Made by a program: the position numbers and the translations under genes. Below the pieces are notes generated by a model. The model saw only the letters and a list, made by a program, of their open reading frames with translations. It was not told the origin of the DNA and did not search any database. A stretch of DNA of 64,000 nt from Ruminococcus sp. HUN007 (GTDB lineage: Bacteria > Bacillota > Clostridia > Oscillospirales > Ruminococcaceae). The stretch spans positions 682,001-746,000 of the forward strand of contig NZ_JOOA01000002.1 in the NCBI RefSeq assembly GCF_000712055.1, written 5' to 3'. This document shows, piece after piece, positions 6,004 through 15,418 of the stretch (its first letter is position 1; each line of letters starts with the position of its first letter).

Positions 6004-8293
6004 TTACTGCCACTGGAAACCGCCGAATCCGCCTGAAGCTCCCTGCTTCATGAGTTTCGCATTAACAGTAAATTCAGCAACCTTTTCTCCGTTTACGTTA
6101 ATTGTATAGCTGCCGCCCATCTGGATGTCAGGTGAGCTGATGACTGCACACTTGAAAGCGTTCTCGGACTTGTATGAAAGAAGTTCCTTTCCGCTTCCGT
6201 CAAGAAGTGTTACCGTGCTGCCGCCGTTGTACTTTGTTGAACCGTTCCAGTAAAGTGAATACTGCTGCGATTCATTGCACGGAAGTTCGCCGAGGCCAGG
6301 ACCGCTGACACCGACAAGGATACCGCCGTTGGCAAAGATCTCGCCGTCTGCGTCGATAGCTGAGTCAGGACCGTCAACAGATCCTTCAGCATATACCTTG
6401 CCTCCGTTGAAGTACATGTGACCGTTCGAGTCGATACAGTCACCTTCTGCTGTATTTGTAACATACGCATGGATAGTACCGCCGTCTATTTTGATAAAGC
6501 AGTTCTCATTAGCTACGAAAGGAGTTTTTACGCCCTTTTCACCTGCATTGACAGCATCGTCAAAAGCATGGATAGTGATATCACCGTCCGTGATATGTAC
6601 CTTCATGGCTTCAAGACCTTCATAGCCGTCCTTTACAGTTATCTTACCGCCGCTGACGTTAAGAATGCTGTCACAGTGAACAGCGTCATCTGCTGTTATT
6701 ACTGTAATGTCTCCGCCTTTGATCTCGAGTATATCACTGCAGTGGATGCTGTCATCAGTTGAATTAATGTTTATCGTGCCGCCGTTTATTGTTATTGAGC
6801 CGCCGATCTGAGCTTCACCGTTACCTGCCTTTATACCCTTGGCACTGAATTCGAGCCCGAGGTCGTGACCGCTGTCATCCCAGCTGAAGCCGCCAGGGAA
6901 TCCTCCCCAGCCACCCTGCTGACCCTGACCGTCCTGACCAGGCATTGTCCAGCCACCCTGCTGTACGCCGCCGTTCGGATCATTCTGTCCAGGCATTACA
7001 AATCCGTTCTGACCGCCATTCTGACCGTCCTGTGCAGGCGGTGTGAAACCGCTCCAGTCGAAACTGCTCCAGTCCATGCTGCTCCAGTCCTGAGCTGCCG
7101 GCTGCTGGTCTTCACCGGCCATAGCATTTCCCCAGTTCCAGCCCTGACCAGGTCCCTGCTGTCCGCCCGGCTGTCCCTGCTGTCCCTGCTGAGCCTGCTG
7201 ACCGGATGATTTGTACTCTGATCCTACATAAGTCTTTATGGTTATGTCACCGCCGTTTACAGTAACTGCTCTTACTGCCTGGATACCGTCAGAATGTGCT
7301 TCCACGCTAACCTTACCGCCGTTGATCTCGATAGAGCCCTTGTTTTCATCCTTTGTATTTGTAGCTCTGATACCGTCACCGTCAGTAGTTTTTTACTGTT
7401 ACGCTGAGATCATCATAAGCTTCGTCGTCAGCATCGCCGATCTTAACTGAATCCTTGCCTCTGATACCGTCATCCTTGGCATTTACTTCTATTGTACCGT
7501 TAAAGAGCTTGAGATCGTTTGTAGTAACGATTCCGTCAGCTGTATTTCCGTTTACAGTGAGTTTACCCTTGCCCTTGATCTTCAGATCATCGCGCGAGAA
7601 GATGGCAGCCTTGATTTCACTTACCTTGCCGTCATTCTCGTATGTGTCGGTATGGGAAGTACCGTCTGAAATAACGTTTTCCGTACCCTTCTTAGCTGAA
7701 ATAACACACTCGTCAGCAACTGATGCAACATAAACCGGTGCGGAAGTGCTGTTTGAAAGTGTAAGTCCGTTAAAGTTAAGTGTCACCTTGCCTTCAGGAT
7801 AAGTAGTCTTGTCAACGTCAACAATGATCTGGCCTGTATCAGATTTACCTGAGAATGAGTATTCGCCAGGCTGCTTAACTGTTACAGCCGCTCCGCTTAC
7901 TGTCAGAGCCGGACTTGATGTTACCTTGTTTCCGTCTGCGTCAGTAAGTGATACTGATGTGCCGTCAAATACTACGTTTACTCCTTCGCCGTCAGTCTTT
8001 CCTGCTGGCTCTGAAGACACTGAACCGCCTGAAAGCCTGTTTTTCATAAGGACGAAATCGATGATGCTGATTTTTCCGTCTCCTGAAAAATCGCCTGCTT
8101 TCCAGTCCTTAAGTTCCTTTCCTGTGATAAACCAGTTCTGAAGTGCAACAATGTCAGTGGTGTTAAAAACTCCGTCTCCTGTTACATCTCCTGAAGCAGC
8201 TTCTGCTGCGGAAACTGCAGGACCTGCAGTCATAACCGAGCTCAGAATTATTGCTCCTGCCAGTGCAGATGATAAAAACTTCCTGTTTCTCAT
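6004..8293 (-). pseudogene. Dockerin plus carbohydrate-binding (Cthe_2159-like) secreted protein, frameshifted
   Basis: Two abutting reading frames (8293 to 7382, then 7305 to 6004 in another frame) make one secreted protein of about 760 residues. The start is the ATG at 8293, 9 bases after AAGGAG. In order: signal peptide (FLSSALAGAIILSSVMTAG), dockerin (about 35-90; GDVTGDGVFNTTDIV and GDFSGDGKISIIDFV), then repeated beta-strand units with NGG and GGxIT patterns as in the Cthe_2159/DUF4353 polysaccharide-binding beta-helix family. A Gly/Gln/Pro/Trp-rich linker interrupts the beta region around 6860-7210. The break is a T-run of six at 7389-7394; removing one base restores the frame through VKTTDGDGIRATNTKDENKG. 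It is either a sequencing indel or a true mutation. Confidence 0.85.
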
Positions 8294-8475
8294 GTTCATT
8301 AACTCCTTCATGTCGGGGATTTATACTGCTGCCGTTACAAACAGGGTGGAACCGAAACGACTGCAGAATATTTTATTGTATTTATATTCTATTATACATT
8401 TCTTAATTGATTCTTAAAAAATCGAAATTTATTTGTGGCTTTTTTGTGACAAATAACGGAACAAGGAACATAAAA

Positions 8476-8517
8476 AAACCGTTCAGATTTTCAGTAAATG
8501 AAAACTCTGAACGGTTT
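8476..8517 (-). terminator. Intrinsic terminator of the GH25 gene
   Basis: AAACCGTTCAGATTTTCA (8476-8493) pairs with TGAAAACTCTGAACGGTTT (8499-8517) apart from one bulge. Read on the minus strand the stem is followed by seven T. It lies 85 bases after the GH25 stop. The remaining part of 8312-8600 shows no gene. Confidence 0.85.
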
Positions 8518-8600
8518 ATCAGTATTATTCTGTTATGTGATTTGACTGCAACGGACTTAAATAATATTATTCCTTTGCTGTATCTCAGGAAAATACATCA

Positions 8601-9779
8601 TCAGAATCCGTTGATATGAAGTGCTTTCATTATTTCAGGATAATCCTTGTATGAAATATCAAGATCAACATATCCGGAGTTCTGTTTCAGTATGTCAATG
8701 CCGTCTTTTCTGCCTTTTTCTGAATGCTGCCATATTCCACACGACAGACCAGGTCCGCTGGTGTTATAGCCGGCACACCAGATATCGAATTCATCAGTTA
8801 CACGGCTTCTTTCAAGAAATCTTGTTGAGAAGTCTGAATTGGTGTAAAGCATCGAATAATATCCGCCACGCTCGATTGTTCTTAAGAAACCGAGAATCGC
8901 ATCAGTAAGCGCAGTTTTGTCATAACGCAGCGGATTACTCAGATTTTCTATTGCTGTATATTCATAGTCACATGCTACCGGATATTCAAGCTGATAATCT
9001 GAAACTGTTTTAAGGCACGCCTGAGCCTCAGCTATAGCCTCATCATAGGATGTCGCTTTTGAGAACCAGTAAACACCGCAGTTTAGTCCTGCTGCTTTTG
9101 CGCCCTCAATGTATTCATAAAATGTATCGGAAGTTCTTGTTCCTTCACCGGCTTTTATCATTACGAATTCAACACCGTCGTCGCGAAGGCGTTCAAAGTC
9201 GATCTTACCCTGCCATCCTGATATGTCAACACCATTTCTCTGCTTTGGTGAAGGCAGTTCAGGAACTGAAGTATCTTCTTCTGTTTCCTGAGGTTCAGTG
9301 ACTTCTTCAGTCTGCTCAGTTTCTGCCGGTTCTGTTGTTTCCGGTTGAGCAGCCTGCGTTTCAGCCTCAGTTACTGCAGCCTGTTCAGCAGCGATCCTTG
9401 CAGCTTCTTCGGCTGCCTTCTTTTCTTCTTCTGCTTTCTTTTCTTCAGCTGCTTTTCTTTCCTCTTCGGCTTTCTTTTCTTCCTCTGCTTTTTTTCTTGC
9501 TTCCAGTATTTCAGCTTTCTTTTTGCTTCGTGCTTCCTTTATCTGTTCTGCGTCCTTTTCATCGAACACACCGTCAGAATTGAAGTCAAATCCCGGAAGA
9601 TAGATATTCTGAAATATTGTGTTTATACCCGGGCGGGTACTTTCAGCTGCTTCCTCGCACACGCGGTAAACAGGGCCGATAAAGGCCTCTTTCTGTGATT
9701 TCTGCTCCGGAACATCCGAAACACCTCCGCGAAGTGCGGCTACGGAATATACGGCTGAAATCATAAAACTTAAATTCAT
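8601..9779 (-). CDS. Secreted GH25 lysozyme-type muramidase with EF-hand-like motif and charged coiled coil
   Basis: 392 residues. A short hydrophobic N-terminus is followed by FDFNSDGVFDEKDAEQI (about residues 64-80), a single EF-hand loop like half a dockerin. Next is a long Lys/Glu/Ala coiled coil (about 80-130), a Thr/Glu/Pro-rich linker, and a C-terminal GH25 domain (about 186-390). GH25 enzymes cut the beta-1,4 bond between N-acetylmuramic acid and N-acetylglucosamine. Visible motifs are NGVDISGWQGKIDF with the conserved Asp, and VACDYEY with the acidic catalytic pair. The enzyme probably acts on the cell's own wall or a competitor's wall. The signal sequence is short and no cleavage site is obvious, so it may stay anchored. 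Confidence 0.88.
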   Translation of the reverse strand: MNLSFMISAVYSVAALRGGVSDVPEQKSQKEAFIGPVYRVCEEAAESTRPGINTIFQNIYLPGFDFNSDGVFDEKDAEQIKEARSKKKAEILEARKKAEEEKKAEEERKAAEEKKAEEEKKAAEEAARIAAEQAAVTEAETQAAQPETTEPAETEQTEEVTEPQETEEDTSVPELPSPKQRNGVDISGWQGKIDFERLRDDGVEFVMIKAGEGTRTSDTFYEYIEGAKAAGLNCGVYWFSKATSYDEAIAEAQACLKTVSDYQLEYPVACDYEYTAIENLSNPLRYDKTALTDAILGFLRTIERGGYYSMLYTNSDFSTRFLERSRVTDEFDIWCAGYNTSGPGLSCGIWQHSEKGRKDGIDILKQNSGYVDLDISYKDYPEIMKALHINGF

Positions 9780-10002
9780 GATGTTTTTCTCTCCTTTTTA
9801 CGTCAAGAGGTTCGTATAATTCGTATATAAAGCATAAATCATAGCTCTATTATATCAAAAAATCTTTTTAAAGTCAAATTAAAAATTGTGAAAAATATAT
9901 AAAATTGTGTTTTAGTCGTCATCAGAAAGACACGTAAAAATTCGAAAAGTAATTTAAAGATTTACTTATAATAAGTATTTTCTCTGAAAATACAGGTCAG
10001 CA

Positions 10003-11601
10003 TCAGCTTCTGTTTTTCTTGAAGTCAAGATATTCTTCGTAAGTACCGAGCCTGTCGATTATTCCGTCAGGGGTAATCTCGATAATTCTGTTTGCTACAG
10101 TCTGGAGAATTTCATGGTCGTGTGAGGTAAAGAGCACCACACCCTTGAAAGTCTCAAGGCCGTTGTTAACTGCTGTGATGCTTTCGAGGTCAAGATGGTT
10201 GGTAGGCTGATCAAGAACGAGAACATTCGAACCGAAAAGCATCATTCTTGAGAACATGCATCTGACCTTTTCGCCGCCTGAAAGGACATTTACAGGCTTG
10301 TAGACATCGTCACCGGAGAAGAGCATTCTGCCGAGGAATCCACGGAGATAGGTATCTGTCTCGTCGTTTGTGGAATACTGTCTTATCCAGTCAATGATAG
10401 AAAGTTCACATCCGTCGAAATATGCTGAGTTGTCCATCGGGAAGTAAGAAGTAGATGTGGATACGCCCCACTTGAAGCTTCCTGAATCCGGCTGTTCCTC
10501 TTCCATGAGGATCTTGAAAAGCATTGTAAGAGCACGTTCATTTTCTGAAACAAATGCTATCTTGTCCTCACGTCCGACTGTGAAACGGACGTTCTTGAGA
10601 AGAACTTCTCCGTCTTCTGTCTTGCATATGTCGTCAACTGAAAGGATCTCCTTTCCGAGTTCCCTGTCAGGAGTGAATCCGATGTACGGATATTTACGGC
10701 TTGAAGCCGGCATTTCCTCAACAGTGATCTTTTCAAGAAGCTTTCTTCTTGAAGTAGCCTGGTTTGACTTTGACTTGTTTGCAGAGAATCGCTCGATGAA
10801 TGACTTGAGTTCCTTGATTTTTTCCTCAGCCTTTTTGTTCTGCTGCTTGATCATACGCTGGATGAGCTGGCTTGACTCATACCAGAACTCGTAGTTACCG
10901 ACATACATTTTGATCTTTGTATAGTCGATATCGACAATGTGTGTGCAGACATTGTTGAGGAAGTGTCTGTCATGGGATACGACAAGAACTGTACCGAAGT
11001 AATCTGCAAGGAAATCCTCAAGCCATCTGATAGCGTCTATGTCAAGATGGTTGGTAGGCTCGTCGAGAAGGATAATATCCGGATTGCCGAAAAGTGCCTG
11101 TGCAAGAAGCACCTTTACCTTTTCGTTACCGGTAAGTGAAGACATCTGCATGTAGAGCATGTCCTCGGAAAGATCAAGTCCCTGAATGAGCTTTGAAGCG
11201 TCTGACTCTGCTTCCCATCCGTTGAGTTCAGCAAATTCAGCTTCCAGTTCAGATGCCTTTACGCCGTCTTCCTCTGAAAAATCTTCCTTGGCATACAGTG
11301 CATCCTTTTCCTTCATTATGCTGTAAAGTCTCTCGTTGCCCATGATTATTGTATCGAGAACTGTATATTCTTCATATGCAAAGTGATCCTGTTTGAGCAC
11401 TGACATGCGGGCACCTTTTTTGATGGATACCTCACCCGTGGTTGGTTCAAGATCTCCGCTGAGCACTCTTAAAAAAGTCGATTTTCCGGCACCGTTGGCA
11501 CCAATGATACCGTAGCAGTTACCGTTTGTAAACTTAAGATCAACATTCTTGAAGAGAGTCGAACCGCCAAACTGAACACTTACATTTGAAACTGTTATCA
11601 T
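10003..11601 (-). CDS. ABC-F family ATPase (YkpA/YbiT-like)
   Basis: This 532-residue soluble protein has two ATP-binding domains joined by a charged linker, the layout of ribosome-associated ABC-F translation factors. Domain 1 (about 1-250) has an intact Walker A GANGAGKST, Walker B DIILLDEPTNHLD and switch His (VVSHDRHF); its signature is SLTGNEK rather than LSGGE. The linker (about 255-300) is Lys-rich. Domain 2 (about 320-530) has LSGGEKVRC and VLVLDQPTNHLD, but its Walker A region reads VSENERALTML, without the Gly pair or Lys, so ATP binding there may be weakened. No transmembrane partner is nearby. Whether it gives antibiotic resistance or general ribosome rescue cannot be told. Confidence 0.9.
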   Translation of the reverse strand: MITVSNVSVQFGGSTLFKNVDLKFTNGNCYGIIGANGAGKSTFLRVLSGDLEPTTGEVSIKKGARMSVLKQDHFAYEEYTVLDTIIMGNERLYSIMKEKDALYAKEDFSEEDGVKASELEAEFAELNGWEAESDASKLIQGLDLSEDMLYMQMSSLTGNEKVKVLLAQALFGNPDIILLDEPTNHLDIDAIRWLEDFLADYFGTVLVVSHDRHFLNNVCTHIVDIDYTKIKMYVGNYEFWYESSQLIQRMIKQQNKKAEEKIKELKSFIERFSANKSKSNQATSRRKLLEKITVEEMPASSRKYPYIGFTPDRELGKEILSVDDICKTEDGEVLLKNVRFTVGREDKIAFVSENERALTMLFKILMEEEQPDSGSFKWGVSTSTSYFPMDNSAYFDGCELSIIDWIRQYSTNDETDTYLRGFLGRMLFSGDDVYKPVNVLSGGEKVRCMFSRMMLFGSNVLVLDQPTNHLDLESITAVNNGLETFKGVVLFTSHDHEILQTVANRIIEITPDGIIDRLGTYEEYLDFKKNRS

Positions 11602-11794
11602 TTGTAAATAAACTCCTCTGTAATTTTAGTCAGATGCAGTACAAAAAGCATCCAGTTTATATTATACCAGTTAACCGTTTTTTAATCAATTCGTTTAACA
11701 TACGAATAACAGCCTTAATAATCACGGTTTTTCGGCACTTATCCTCTCCGAAAAAATTTGTTCGTTTCAAAATATGCTTTTTCCACAAAATCTA

Positions 11795-11823
11795 TTGACA
11801 ATTACTCGTTCATATGCTATAAT
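11795..11823 (+). promoter_or_regulatory. Consensus sigma-A promoter of a candidate non-coding RNA
   Basis: Perfect TTGACA (11795-11800) and perfect TATAAT (11818-11823) with a 17-base spacer. No open reading frame follows; the first ATG is closed after three codons. The two-component operon has its own promoter 190 bases further on. Confidence 0.85.
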
Positions 11824-11829
11824 AGTGAC

Positions 11830-11999
11830 AACGAACAGATGATAACTTAGTCAGTCATCTGTTTGCGCTCAAGATTTTTTCATCAACTTTTCTAACTCTT
11901 TTTTCATCACCTTATCCGCTTTGGAAGCGGAAAAATTCTCCGGTTTCATCACCGGAGAGCAGCATCGCACTGATCCCCCGTCGGTGCGATGCTTATTTT
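11830..11999 (+). ncRNA. Candidate structured small RNA (about 165-170 nt)
   Basis: From the predicted start after the consensus promoter, four separate perfect hairpins follow. P1 is AACAGATGA/TCATCTGTT (11834-11863). P2 is TCCGCTT/AAGCGGA (11915-11931). P3 is TCTCCGGT/ACCGGAGA (11937-11958). P4 is GCATCGCAC/GTGCGATGC (11962-11992), followed by TTATTTTA, a modest terminator. Between P1 and P2 is a 50-base pyrimidine-rich stretch with TTTTTTCATCA twice, and TTTCATCACC recurs at the P3 loop. The P4 loop holds TCCCCC. It does not match the 6S, SRP, tmRNA or RNase P layouts known to me. A leader of the downstream operon is an alternative. Confidence 0.6.
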
Positions 12000-12013
12000 A
12001 TGTCCGTTTCAGG

Positions 12014-12042
12014 TTGTTATGTATACCTGTTTATGATATAAT
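12014..12042 (+). promoter_or_regulatory. Sigma-A promoter of the two-component operon
   Basis: TTGTTA (12014-12019), 17 bases, TATAAT (12037-12042), 43 bases before the response-regulator ATG. CAGGAG precedes that ATG. Confidence 0.7.
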
Positions 12043-12085
12043 TGCTTTATGATCAGATAATATTTTTATTTAAACAGGAGATATT

Positions 12086-12761
12086 ATGAAATTACTTATA
12101 GCTGAAGATGAAAAATCACTTAATGATGTTATAACGAAAAAGCTTGATCACGAAGGATTCAGCACTGAAAGCTGCTATAACGGTGCAGATGCGCTTGACC
12201 GTCTTCTGTACGCTGATTATGATCTGGCTGTTCTTGACATTATGATGCCTGAAATGAGCGGCACGGAAGTGGTGACAAAACTGCGCAGGGAAGGAAAAAC
12301 AGACTCCGGTTATTTTTCTTACTGCAAAGGACACCTTAAACGACAGGATCACCGGTCTGAATCTCGGAGCCAGCGACTATATTGTAAAACCGTTTTCATT
12401 TGACGAGCTTATTGCCCGTATACACGCCGTTCTGAGGACCGCTTCCGGCAGCATTTCTGAGTCAGTGACTCTGGGCGGACTTACAGTGCACACTGACAGC
12501 CATATCACCGAGCTTGACGGAAAAGAGATAACACTTACCGGCAAGGAATACGACCTGCTTGAATTTCTCATGATAAACAAAGGACGTATCCTCAGCAAGG
12601 CAAAGATCTTAAGTCACGTCTGGGGATATGACTACGAAGGCGGTGACAAGATCGTGGAAGTCTATATGAACTATCTGCGTAAAAAAATAGATTCCGGCCG
12701 TGATGAAAAGCTTATTCATACAGTACGCGGCATAGGATATGTAATGAAGGTGGAAAAATGA
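12086..12761 (+). pseudogene. OmpR/PhoB-family response regulator, frameshifted
   Basis: The receiver domain begins normally (LLIAEDEKSLND; phospho-acceptor Asp in LAVLDIMMPEMSG, about residue 52), then loses frame after LRREGKT. Removing one G at about 12302 restores TPVIFLTAKDTLNDRITGLN, LGASDYIVKPFSFDEL and the C-terminal winged helix (LTGKEYDLLEFLMINKGRIL, then HTVRGIGYVMK). The restored protein has about 224 residues, the normal length. The ATGA overlap with the downstream kinase is preserved, and that kinase looks intact, so a sequencing error is quite possible. If real, the cell makes only a truncated receiver. Direct repeats at 14141-14161 are a plausible target of the intact protein. 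Confidence 0.88.
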
Positions 12762-14128
12762 AACAGCACGCAGTTGATCCTAAAACACTCAAACCGCGTT
12801 CACTGAAACTGAAAATGTCACTGTGGTATACCTTTATCCTGCTCATGATCTGTATCGTGTTTATGTCAGTGATACTAAGCATCTACCGCTCAGCTGAAAG
12901 AAAGACTGCAATTTCCACACTTGAAAAAATAGTTGACGACACGGCTCTTAACACCAGCAGAACAGATTCACTTATAAACGGCAGTTCGGACTACAGCGAC
13001 TTCATAGCTGATGACGTTCAGCTCATGATATATGACGGTGACGGAGAACATGTAGCTGGTTTTTTCTACCCTGAACTCGACAGTCTGCCGCTGACATCCG
13101 GTACGGTACCGTCAAAAACGGAACTTGGCGGCAACAGCTACTACTATGTAAACAGACTTGTGAAAAATTCCACGAACGCCTACTACATCCGCGGAATAAT
13201 CGCAGCGGAAAATGATCTTTCCGAAATGATAAAGAGTCATAAGGAAATACTGGCTACCGTTCCGGTGCTTCTGGTAATGGCGCTTATCGGAGGATATTTT
13301 CTGACACGAAGCTTTCTCAAGCCGGTAAGAAACATGCGGCGCACTGCTGACGAGATACGGAAAAGCAGTGATCTTTCAAGGAGAATTCGTACAAACGGAC
13401 GCGGTGATGAGCTGGACGAATTAGCAAAAGTTATCAACGCGATGTTCGACAAACTTGAAAATGATTTTGAGGCGCAGAAGCAGTTTACATCCAATGTCTC
13501 GCACGAACTGCGCACACCGGTATCTGTGATACTTGCACAGTGTGAATACGGATTTGACCGGGCTGATGACCCGGAGGAACTTCTTCAGATAATCGCATCC
13601 ATACAGGAACAGGGATATAAAATGTCCGGACTTATAAACACCATGCTTATGTTCACGAGGATCGAACAGGGTACGGAAAAGTATCCGAAATCGGAAAACG
13701 ATCTGACAGGAACGGTACACGGTCTGTGTGAGGATATGCGGATAATCGATGAAAAAAACACCGAAATATCGGAGGATCTTGATGACATCACTGCAAATGT
13801 AAATAAGGAAATGTTCAGTCTTATGGCCGGAAATCTTATTCAGAACGCACTGAAATACGGAAAAGAAAACGGACATGTAAGTGTATCACTTAAATCATCC
13901 GGTGATTATGCGGTCCTTAAAGTCACCGATGACGGTATCGGTATACCGGATGAGGATATGCCTCACATCTGGGAACGCTTCTACCGCGCAGACAAATCAC
14001 GAAGCACAAAAGGCACCGGGCTCGGTCTTGCTCTTGTAAAGGAGATCGCCGAATATCACGGAGGATATGCCGAAGCTGAAAGCAGCGAAGGAAAAGGAAG
14101 CTGCTTTACAGTAAAGATCAGAAAATAA
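12758..14128 (+). CDS. Sensor histidine kinase
   Basis: This 456-residue membrane kinase overlaps the response-regulator stop by 4 bases. TM1 is at about 24-44 and TM2 at about 166-186 (LATVPVLLVMALIGGYFLTR), flanking an extracytoplasmic sensor of about 120 residues. A HAMP linker follows (about 187-240), then HisKA with the phospho-acceptor His in NVSHELRTPVSV (about residue 249), and the ATPase domain with N box NLIQNALKYG, G1 DDGIGIPDED, F box IWERFYRADKSR and G2 GTGLGLALV. It phosphorylates the paired OmpR-type regulator. The signal is unknown; the sensor region has no domain I recognise. Confidence 0.93.
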   Translation: MKQHAVDPKTLKPRSLKLKMSLWYTFILLMICIVFMSVILSIYRSAERKTAISTLEKIVDDTALNTSRTDSLINGSSDYSDFIADDVQLMIYDGDGEHVAGFFYPELDSLPLTSGTVPSKTELGGNSYYYVNRLVKNSTNAYYIRGIIAAENDLSEMIKSHKEILATVPVLLVMALIGGYFLTRSFLKPVRNMRRTADEIRKSSDLSRRIRTNGRGDELDELAKVINAMFDKLENDFEAQKQFTSNVSHELRTPVSVILAQCEYGFDRADDPEELLQIIASIQEQGYKMSGLINTMLMFTRIEQGTEKYPKSENDLTGTVHGLCEDMRIIDEKNTEISEDLDDITANVNKEMFSLMAGNLIQNALKYGKENGHVSVSLKSSGDYAVLKVTDDGIGIPDEDMPHIWERFYRADKSRSTKGTGLGLALVKEIAEYHGGYAEAESSEGKGSCFTVKIRK

Positions 14129-14140
14129 AAAAATTATTTT

Positions 14141-14162
14141 TTCTAACCTTATTCTAACCTTT
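14141..14162 (+). promoter_or_regulatory. 11-bp direct repeats, probable OmpR-type binding site
   Basis: TTCTAACCTT occurs at 14141-14150 and 14152-14161, in phase at 11 bp. This is the layout bound by PhoB/OmpR-type dimers in place of a -35 box. A TAGAAT/TAATAAT -10-like sequence follows 8-15 bases later, and the GT2-GtrA gene starts at 14312. The neighbouring two-component system is the natural candidate regulator. Confidence 0.5.
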
Positions 14163-14311
14163 GAACTGTAGAATAATAATCACAGAAGGAAACCGTGAGC
14201 AATTCACAAAGCAGTGAAGCTGCAGGTATAAAACCGCAGTCTCCGCAGCTCCTGTTTCCCGATTCATCACAGGTTATCAGACATAAAACAGTTTTAAGGA
14301 GAAGAATAAAT

Positions 14312-15346
14312 ATGAAAAATACAAAATACATCGCTGTTATACCAGCATACAAGCCAGGCATGGAAATGACAGAAACAGTCCGTGAACTTAATGAAGCAGG
14401 TTTTGAGGTCATCGTAGTAAACGACGGAAGCGGAAATGAATACGATCATGTATTCGGCATTGCACGCGGACTTACCACAGTTCTTGAGCACGATGTCAAC
14501 AAGGGCAAAGGTGAAGCCATCAAGACAGGTATCAGATATATCCGTGAACACTATGCAGAACCTTTTATCATCGTTACAGCCGATGCTGACGGACAACACA
14601 AAACCAATGATATAATCCGTGTATGCAGCGAAGCCGAAGCACATCCTGACAGTCTCATCCTCGGAAGCAGAAAATTTGAGGGCGATGTTCCGTTAAGAAG
14701 CCGCATGGGCAACGCCATCACAAGAATGGTCTACAGGATCTCCTCCGGCGTAAAAGTATTTGACACACAGACCGGCCTCAGGGCTTTTGACAGCAGCCTT
14801 TCTGAACTGATGCTTGAAATAAACGGCAGCAGATACGAATACGAAATGAACGTCCTCATGGAAATGTCCGGCCGCTCAGTACCGATAAAGGAAGTGTGGA
14901 TCGAAACAGTTTATCTCAATGACAACTCATCCTCACACTTCAGCACCGTAAAGGACTCCTTCAGGATCTATAAAGAGATACTGAAATATTCAGCATCATC
15001 ATTCATGTGTTTCCTCGCTGACTACGGACTTTTCTGTGCACTTTCACTTCTCACCGGTTCCGCAGTTTACTCAAACATAATCGCAAGGATCTGCAGCAGT
15101 CTCTTAAACTTCGGAGTAAACAGAAAATTCGTATTCTGTTCCGAAACCAGATTCTCTTCATCAGCACTTAAATATTTCTGCCTTGCAGCAGTAGTCCTTC
15201 TTCTTAACACCCTTATTCTCCGCGCTCTCGCAGCCATCGGCATCAGCACATACGTCGCAAAGCTTATGACGGAACTGATCCTTTTCGCTTTCAGCTATAT
15301 CATGCAGCAGAAGTTCGTTTTCAAGAAGACTAAGGCGACGGTGTGA
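14312..15346 (+). CDS. GT2 glycosyltransferase fused to GtrA-like membrane domain
   Basis: A 344-residue protein. The ATG at 14312 follows AAGGAG; an upstream in-frame GTG gives a non-homologous extension. Residues 1-225 are a family 2 GT-A fold resembling dolichyl-phosphate mannose synthases (AVIPAYKPG, VVNDGSG, TADADGQH with the metal-binding DxD). Residues about 228-344 are a GtrA domain with four membrane helices (FMCFLADYGLFCALSLLTGS onward). Such fusions are thought to load and flip polyprenyl-linked sugars that decorate wall polymers. It lies downstream of the two-component operon, behind the direct repeats at 14141-14161, so envelope-stress control is plausible. Confidence 0.88.
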   Translation: MKNTKYIAVIPAYKPGMEMTETVRELNEAGFEVIVVNDGSGNEYDHVFGIARGLTTVLEHDVNKGKGEAIKTGIRYIREHYAEPFIIVTADADGQHKTNDIIRVCSEAEAHPDSLILGSRKFEGDVPLRSRMGNAITRMVYRISSGVKVFDTQTGLRAFDSSLSELMLEINGSRYEYEMNVLMEMSGRSVPIKEVWIETVYLNDNSSSHFSTVKDSFRIYKEILKYSASSFMCFLADYGLFCALSLLTGSAVYSNIIARICSSLLNFGVNRKFVFCSETRFSSSALKYFCLAAVVLLLNTLILRALAAIGISTYVAKLMTELILFAFSYIMQQKFVFKKTKATV

Positions 15347-15370
15347 ATAACTGACTGAATACATAACAGC

Positions 15371-15415
15371 AAAAGCTGATATACACTGAAAATGATCCGT
15401 GTATATCAGCTTTTT
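15371..15415. terminator. Bidirectional terminator
   Basis: AAAAGCTGATATACAC pairs perfectly with GTGTATATCAGCTTTT over 16 bp. It sits between the convergent GT2-GtrA and recN stops and serves both. Confidence 0.9.
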
Positions 15416-15418
15416 ATA

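Noticed and set aside
7389..7400. Programmed -1 frameshift at A-AAA-AAC in the dockerin/carbohydrate-binding gene
   Set aside because: The heptamer is in the correct phase, but the continuing frame needs a +1 shift (one base fewer), not -1, so a homopolymer indel fits better.
14195..14311. Longer N-terminus for the GT2-GtrA protein starting at a GTG
   Set aside because: The ATG at 14312 has AAGGAG, and the extension has no family similarity and lies in the likely regulatory region.
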